Assembly: GCA_030634585.1 (NCBI GenBank)
Contig: DAOWAM010000003.1
Coordinates: 1 to 18,329 of the forward strand
Direction: 5' to 3'
From: a bacterium
Lineage (GTDB): Bacteria > Patescibacteriota > Patescibacteriia > UBA2591 > DAOWAM01
DNA: 18,329 bases
The number at the start of each line of letters is the position of its first letter. Positions within the stretch are counted from its first letter, which is position 1. A program made the position numbers and the translations under genes. The notes under the pieces are model-generated. The model was not told where the DNA came from, did not search any database, and saw only the letters and a list, made by a program, of their open reading frames with translations. This document shows positions 14,961 through 18,329 of this stretch, in pieces.

Positions 14961-14985
14961 ACTATCGAACCTTAGGTTCGATAGT
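14961..14985 (-). terminator. Hairpin containing the lspA stop codon
   Basis: ACTATCGAACC (14961-14971) and GGTTCGATAGT (14975-14985) are perfect complements with loop TTA. The lspA TAG stop (14964-14962) is in the distal arm, so the last codons of lspA form the stem. There is no U-tract on the minus side, so efficient Rho-independent termination is doubtful. Confidence 0.55.
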
Positions 14986-15450
14986 TTGCTTATTAACAAA
15001 AATCAATCGCCAAATTATTAAAATTACTCCGCCACTAATCATTATATCGGCCAAGTTAAGATAGGAAAACAACGGTAAATATAAATAATCGACTACTCCC
15101 GGCAAAAAGAGTCGGTCTAAAAAATTACTAAATGCTCCCAACCACATAGCACTTAAACCAAGAACAAATAACGGTTGTTCCCTGGTTTTTGAATAGGCAA
15201 GATAAAATAAGAGGGCGATCAAAATTAAAGCAATAATCAATTTGATTAAATTACTAGGTAGCGGAATACCAAACGCCAGATAAGGATTAAAATAAATATG
15301 AAAACAAAAAAAAGATTGCTTCCAAAGAAGTAATTCTTTTAATAAACGATCTAGCATATAAATAAAAACTGTCAATAAAAATAAATATTTTATTGAATGA
15401 AAAGAATTTAATTTATCAATTAAATTTCTTTTTGTTGACATTCCAAGCAT
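14962..15450 (-). CDS. lspA: Lipoprotein signal peptidase (signal peptidase II)
   Basis: A 162-residue integral membrane aspartyl protease that cleaves signal peptides from diacylated prolipoproteins. Four hydrophobic segments are visible (about 20-36, 66-86, 92-108, 133-151). Family motifs: LDRLLK (33-38) in the first helix, FNPYLAFGIP (54-63, for N-x-G-x-A-F-G), and the catalytic pair D112 in SNFLDRL and D135 in YLNLADI. Its start overlaps the end of dksA by 31 bases, so the two are very likely co-transcribed and translationally coupled. ATG 15441 (MSTKRN) is an alternative start; neither has a Shine-Dalgarno sequence. The C-terminal codons form a hairpin with the stop codon. Confidence 0.94.
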   Translation of the reverse strand: MLGMSTKRNLIDKLNSFHSIKYLFLLTVFIYMLDRLLKELLLWKQSFFCFHIYFNPYLAFGIPLPSNLIKLIIALILIALLFYLAYSKTREQPLFVLGLSAMWLGAFSNFLDRLFLPGVVDYLYLPLFSYLNLADIMISGGVILIIWRLIFVNKQTIEPKVR

Positions 15451-15788
15451 AAATTAACCATTGGCAAAGCAATCAATCTTTTTTTGACAATCTTTTTTCC
15501 ACAATGATCACAAATACCATAAGTTCCTTTACGAATTTTTTCTAACGCCAAATTAATCCGATCTAGAATATTTTTTAAATTTCTTTGCATTGCCAACGCA
15601 TTATCATAGCTAGCTACTTCTTCCGCGTTTTCTTCTTCGGCTCGCCCATAATTGGGAAATTTGGCCTGATATTCTTGATCACCTTGTTGCTGACTAATTA
15701 TTGATGATTGTTTTTCGGTCTCTTCTCTCTTTTCTAAAAGTTGTTTTTTGATCTTGTCTAAAGTTTTTTTGTCCAATTGATTGGTCAT
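15420..15788 (-). CDS. DksA/TraR-family zinc-finger protein
   Basis: From ATG 15788 (MTNQLDKKTLDKIKKQL) it is 122 residues. An ATG eleven codons earlier (MDLIILIITKT) is less likely because it gives a hydrophobic tail absent from the family. Residues 5-85 are helical, Gln/Glu/Lys-rich and probably form the coiled coil that enters the RNA polymerase secondary channel in known DksA. The C-terminus has a complete C4 zinc finger C93-x2-C96-x17-C114-x2-C117 (CDHC...CLEC). Members modulate RNA polymerase, often with ppGpp; whether this one does so is inference. An acidic YDNALA segment resembles the coiled-coil tip of short DksA-like proteins. It overlaps lspA by 31 bases. Confidence 0.88.
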   Translation of the reverse strand: MTNQLDKKTLDKIKKQLLEKREETEKQSSIISQQQGDQEYQAKFPNYGRAEEENAEEVASYDNALAMQRNLKNILDRINLALEKIRKGTYGICDHCGKKIVKKRLIALPMVNLCLECQQKEI

Positions 15789-15823
15789 AGTTTTAGTAAT
15801 AATTAAAATTATTAAATCCAATG

Positions 15824-15859
15824 CCCCGTTAGATTCTTATCGAAGTGAATTTAACAGGG
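15824..15859 (-). other. Hairpin in the presumed 5' leader of dksA
   Basis: CCCCGTTAGATTC (15824-15836) and GAATTTAACAGGG (15847-15859) pair over 13 positions with one mismatch and one G:T, around a ten-base loop. The TTTAACAGGGT arm also occurs in the inverted repeat before the small plus-strand unit (14655-14665). It could end transcription from upstream or regulate dksA-lspA. Confidence 0.45.
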
Positions 15860-15888
15860 TAAAAATACCTTCTACTTTAAATTAAAAT

Positions 15889-15917
15889 AATTTAGCATAA
15901 GATAAAATAAAGCACAA
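15889..15917 (-). promoter_or_regulatory. Candidate promoter of dksA-lspA
   Basis: On the minus strand TTGTGC (15917-15912), 17 bases, then TAAATT (15894-15889). The start would be near 15882, giving a leader of about 95 bases that includes the hairpin at 15824-15859. Both hexamers are imperfect. Confidence 0.4.
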
Positions 15918-15936
15918 GTGGTTACTACCTCTTAAA

Positions 15937-17220
15937 TTAGTAAATTACACCGGTTATATCTAATTTATTTAAATCAAAACTTTGTAAAATGATTTGTTTG
16001 ATTCCTAATTGTTTTATCTGATCTAAAGAAGAAATAATTAGTTGTTCATTATTCAAAGAAGAACGTGGTAAAATGGAGATTATTTTTTCTTGTTGCAAAG
16101 CTTGATTATGTTTAAGTGATAAACTATTTTCTAATATACCAACTGAGTTGCTTAAGAATAAATTATCGTTCTGTAAATAATAAACCAATTGCTGTTGATC
16201 GGGTAGATGTATAAGACGAAATAAATTATCGGCGCTCGGATAATTGATAAATTTCCAAACAGATTGATCAATAATTAATTCTTGAATTGTTGATTGATCA
16301 GGCAAAATCTTTTGCTTAGTAATCGGAAATAAATTAGCTACTTGCTTAATTAGTTGATTCTCTAATTGTTGATGATTCAATTTAGATATCGGCAATATTA
16401 ATAAATAGTCTTTGTCCGTTTTTTCTTTATCTTGGAAAAGTAATAATTGACCACCAGACGATAACCACTGATTATCTATCACCTGAGGCGCTAAACATAA
16501 TGAAAGAAATGCTGATGGATAATTAAAATATTGTTCTTGATGTAAATCAATTTTATGTTTAGATAAGTTAGTTTTAGGAAATGAATAAAAATTAATTTTA
16601 TTTTTTGTTGCTTGAAAATCAAATTCTGTCCAATGATTAGGCAGGTCATTAATCGATAAAAGTTGATTTGGTTTAAAATAAACCTTTAAAAAAGAACTGT
16701 CGACAATTCTTTCCCAGAAATTTCTTCGTTTAATCTGATTAATTAATTTGTTATCTATTTGATCGTCTAACAAGTCTACGGTTGTTGTCTGATTTGTTAA
16801 AACTAAATAATTACCAAAATTAAAAAAATGTGGTTTATCCGACAATAAAGGTTTCTTTAATTTAAAGACGAAAACAGGGGAAGTTTCTTTTGGCTGATTG
16901 GATAATTTAAATCCAGCCATTTCTCCCGTTAAATATGGATCCACTTCCTGTTGCCAATTTATTTTACTGTCAGGAAAATTATCATCCATTATCGATTGCC
17001 AATACTCCGTCAAAATTATTGTTTCTTTTTTGTTGTTCAACCAATTAAAAAAAGAAAGTCCGCTTCGATGTAAATAAGAAATATCTAAATGCCAATAATA
17101 ATCAATGTTTTCTGGAACAAAAGAAATAATTCCATCATTAGTTGATGAATACAAAAAAAATCCCACTACTAAAAGAAAAAATAAAACAATCATCAAAATA
17201 ATCATTCTAATTTTTCCCAT
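15937..17220 (-). CDS. Membrane-anchored extracytoplasmic protein of unknown function
   Basis: From ATG 17220 the product is 427 residues. An in-frame TTG at 17247 is a poorer choice because GAGGAG (17245-17240), the only Shine-Dalgarno-like sequence nearby, would be its second and third codons; but GAGGAG lies 19 bases from ATG 17220, which is long, so the start is uncertain. Residues 5-24 form one hydrophobic helix (MIILMIVLFFLLVVGFFLY) after a short basic end, so the remaining 400 residues should face outward. The body is rich in N, Q, L, K and I with few cysteines. FVPENIDYYWHLDI after the helix resembles the start of DUF3352-type proteins, but only weakly. No catalytic motif is seen. It begins about 50 bases after pnp on the same strand and is probably co-transcribed with it. 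Confidence 0.75.
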   Translation of the reverse strand: MGKIRMIILMIVLFFLLVVGFFLYSSTNDGIISFVPENIDYYWHLDISYLHRSGLSFFNWLNNKKETIILTEYWQSIMDDNFPDSKINWQQEVDPYLTGEMAGFKLSNQPKETSPVFVFKLKKPLLSDKPHFFNFGNYLVLTNQTTTVDLLDDQIDNKLINQIKRRNFWERIVDSSFLKVYFKPNQLLSINDLPNHWTEFDFQATKNKINFYSFPKTNLSKHKIDLHQEQYFNYPSAFLSLCLAPQVIDNQWLSSGGQLLLFQDKEKTDKDYLLILPISKLNHQQLENQLIKQVANLFPITKQKILPDQSTIQELIIDQSVWKFINYPSADNLFRLIHLPDQQQLVYYLQNDNLFLSNSVGILENSLSLKHNQALQQEKIISILPRSSLNNEQLIISSLDQIKQLGIKQIILQSFDLNKLDITGVIY

Positions 17221-17271
17221 TTGCCAAGATAATATTTTTCTCCTCAAAATATTTTAGTTAAAGATTAACAA

Positions 17272-18329
17272 TTAGTATCTTTTATTTTGTCGACTATTGT
17301 TGTACTGAGAACTATTAGACGATTGATTTTTTGCTCGTCGTTCAACTTCTTCTCGATTCTTAAATTGCGACCAAACTTCTTTTAAGGAAATACTGACTTT
17401 ATTATTAGCGTCAATTTTAATAACTTTAACCGTAATTATATCTCCCAAATTAACAATGTCTTTTACTTGGTTTACTCGCCAAGGTGCTAATTCAGATATA
17501 TGAACTAATCCATCTTGACTAGGTGTTAAAGAAACGAATGCGCCAAAATCCAAAATTCGCACCACTTTTCCGCTTAATATTTCTCCCATTTCAACTTTCT
17601 TGGTAATCTCTTTTATTCGATTAACTGCCTGATCAACTGATTTTTTACTAACAGCACTAACTACCACAAATCCATCGTCATTGATATCAATTTTAACACC
17701 TGTTTGGTCAATAATATCATTAATTATTCGACCACCGGGACCAATCACATTTCTAATTTCATCTTTATCAATAGAGAAACTGACTATTTTAGGAGCATAT
17801 TCATTTACTTCTTCATGTGATTGACTAATTGTTACCTTCATTAAATCTAAGATTTGATAACGAGCAATTTGCGCTTTATCTAACGCTTCTTTAACAATAG
17901 TTAAACTTAAACCATTAGTTTTAGTGTCCATTTGAATAGCGGTAATTCCTTGCCGTGTGCCAACTACTTTAAAATCCATTCCGCCCGGCCCATCTTCTAA
18001 GTCTTGCAGATCGGTAAAGGTTTGATATTTAACAATTTTCTGATTTTTTTCTTCCGAAGCTAACCCAATAGCAATTCCGGCCACTGGTTTTACTGGTACG
18101 CCCGCGTCCATTAATGCTAAAGATGAAGCGCAGGCCGATGCCATTGAACTAGAACCATTAGAAGACATTACTTCCGAAACAGCTCGAATGGTATAAGAAA
18201 AATCATCTTGCAGTGGCATAACGGCTTGTAATCCTTTTTCCGCTAAAGCACCATGTCCGATCGAACGACGACTCACTGAACGCATAGGAGAAACTTCACC
18301 TGTAGAATAAGGCGGAAAATTATAATGAT
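17272..18329 (-). CDS. pnp: Polynucleotide phosphorylase, C-terminal half (5' end outside window)
   Basis: The window holds 351 codons plus the stop of a protein usually about 700 residues long; the frame is open to base 18329 (HYNFPPYSTGEVSPMRS). PNPase degrades RNA 3' to 5' by phosphorolysis as a trimer and is part of RNA decay complexes. Visible parts: the end of the second RNase PH core with SRRSIGHGALAEKGL, RAVSEVMSSNGSSSMASACASSLALMDAGVP, and the active-site acidic region GGMDFKVVGTRQGITAIQMD; then a KH domain with the GxxG loop IGPGGR (IVSFSIDKDEIRNVIGPGGRIINDI); then an S1 domain (GEILSGKVVRILDFGAFVSL, GLVHISELA, ITVKVIKIDANNKVSISLKE). The tail is a short basic N/S/Q-rich sequence. 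All seen motifs are intact. A membrane-protein gene follows. Confidence 0.97.
   Translation of the reverse strand, partial: HYNFPPYSTGEVSPMRSVSRRSIGHGALAEKGLQAVMPLQDDFSYTIRAVSEVMSSNGSSSMASACASSLALMDAGVPVKPVAGIAIGLASEEKNQKIVKYQTFTDLQDLEDGPGGMDFKVVGTRQGITAIQMDTKTNGLSLTIVKEALDKAQIARYQILDLMKVTISQSHEEVNEYAPKIVSFSIDKDEIRNVIGPGGRIINDIIDQTGVKIDINDDGFVVVSAVSKKSVDQAVNRIKEITKKVEMGEILSGKVVRILDFGAFVSLTPSQDGLVHISELAPWRVNQVKDIVNLGDIITVKVIKIDANNKVSISLKEVWSQFKNREEVERRAKNQSSNSSQYNNSRQNKRY

Noticed and set aside
14424..14961. tRNA or known riboswitch in the structured intergenic region
   Set aside because: No cloverleaf with TTC-arm sequence or known aptamer core was recognised; the pairing seen is explained by the listed inverted repeats and the terminator.
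17221..17247. TTG start for the gene after pnp
   Set aside because: The TTG codon overlaps the only Shine-Dalgarno-like sequence; ATG 17220 starts directly before the membrane helix. The choice is not certain.
1..18329. Alternative genetic code with UGA as glycine or tryptophan, as in some CPR lineages
   Set aside because: No long gene contains an in-frame TGA and tryptophan is coded by TGG throughout. Absence of TGA as a stop in the long genes is explained well enough by A+T bias and small numbers.

Overview
The window reads as a piece of an AT-rich bacterial chromosome (roughly one third G+C, with one G+C-rich island) carrying housekeeping genes, one very large surface-protein gene and an unusual tiny transcription unit. 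The most likely source is a member of the Patescibacteria/CPR radiation or a similar reduced, AT-rich lineage. That is inferred from gene content (DksA/TraR next to LspA, RarA, ComM/YifB, a LysM-CHAP hydrolase, a giant DUF2341/kelch/beta-helix protein), from tight packing, and from the rarity of Shine-Dalgarno sequences before the long genes. No marker here fixes a taxon. Translation follows the standard bacterial code: no in-frame TGA interrupts about 5,000 codons, and every long gene whose end lies in the window stops with TAA or TAG.

Layout, left to right. Positions 1-5238 (minus) hold the first 1,746 codons of a secreted mosaic protein that runs off the left edge. It has a signal peptide, a DUF2341 domain, six kelch blades, a second DUF2341-like domain, two beta-helix blocks and an LVIVD-type repeat region. 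Upstream of it on the same strand is a translation block of leuS (leucyl-tRNA synthetase) and tsaC/sua5 (threonylcarbamoyl-AMP synthase for tRNA t6A). A 255-base gap holds a G+C-rich palindromic island. Then comes the one long plus-strand gene, a membrane-anchored LysM-CHAP cell-wall hydrolase. The minus strand resumes with a CNNM/CorC-type CBS membrane protein, rarA and a comM/yifB AAA+ ATPase, of which the first and last have good sigma70-type promoters.

Positions 14424-14961 are the most unusual part. They hold a series of inverted repeats, a textbook TTGACA-17-TATTAT promoter on the plus strand, a perfect Shine-Dalgarno sequence, a 10-codon basic leader ORF overlapping by ATGA a 31-codon single-membrane-helix peptide, and a strong intrinsic terminator. 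The promoter's -35 box is part of an 18-bp inverted repeat that encloses two smaller hairpins. This looks like a compact, independently expressed RNA or micro-peptide unit.

The right end (minus strand) carries dksA/traR and lspA as overlapping genes, preceded by a bitopic membrane protein of unknown function and the C-terminal half of pnp (polynucleotide phosphorylase), cut by the right edge. Working together, the window covers translation quality (LeuS, TsaC), RNA turnover and transcription control (PNPase, DksA-like), replication and recombination (RarA, ComM-like), lipoprotein maturation (LspA), and envelope or surface functions (LysM-CHAP, CNNM protein, giant protein, membrane-anchored unknown). 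Short near-perfect palindromes lie just after many stop codons, twice with the stop codon itself inside repeated or palindromic sequence.
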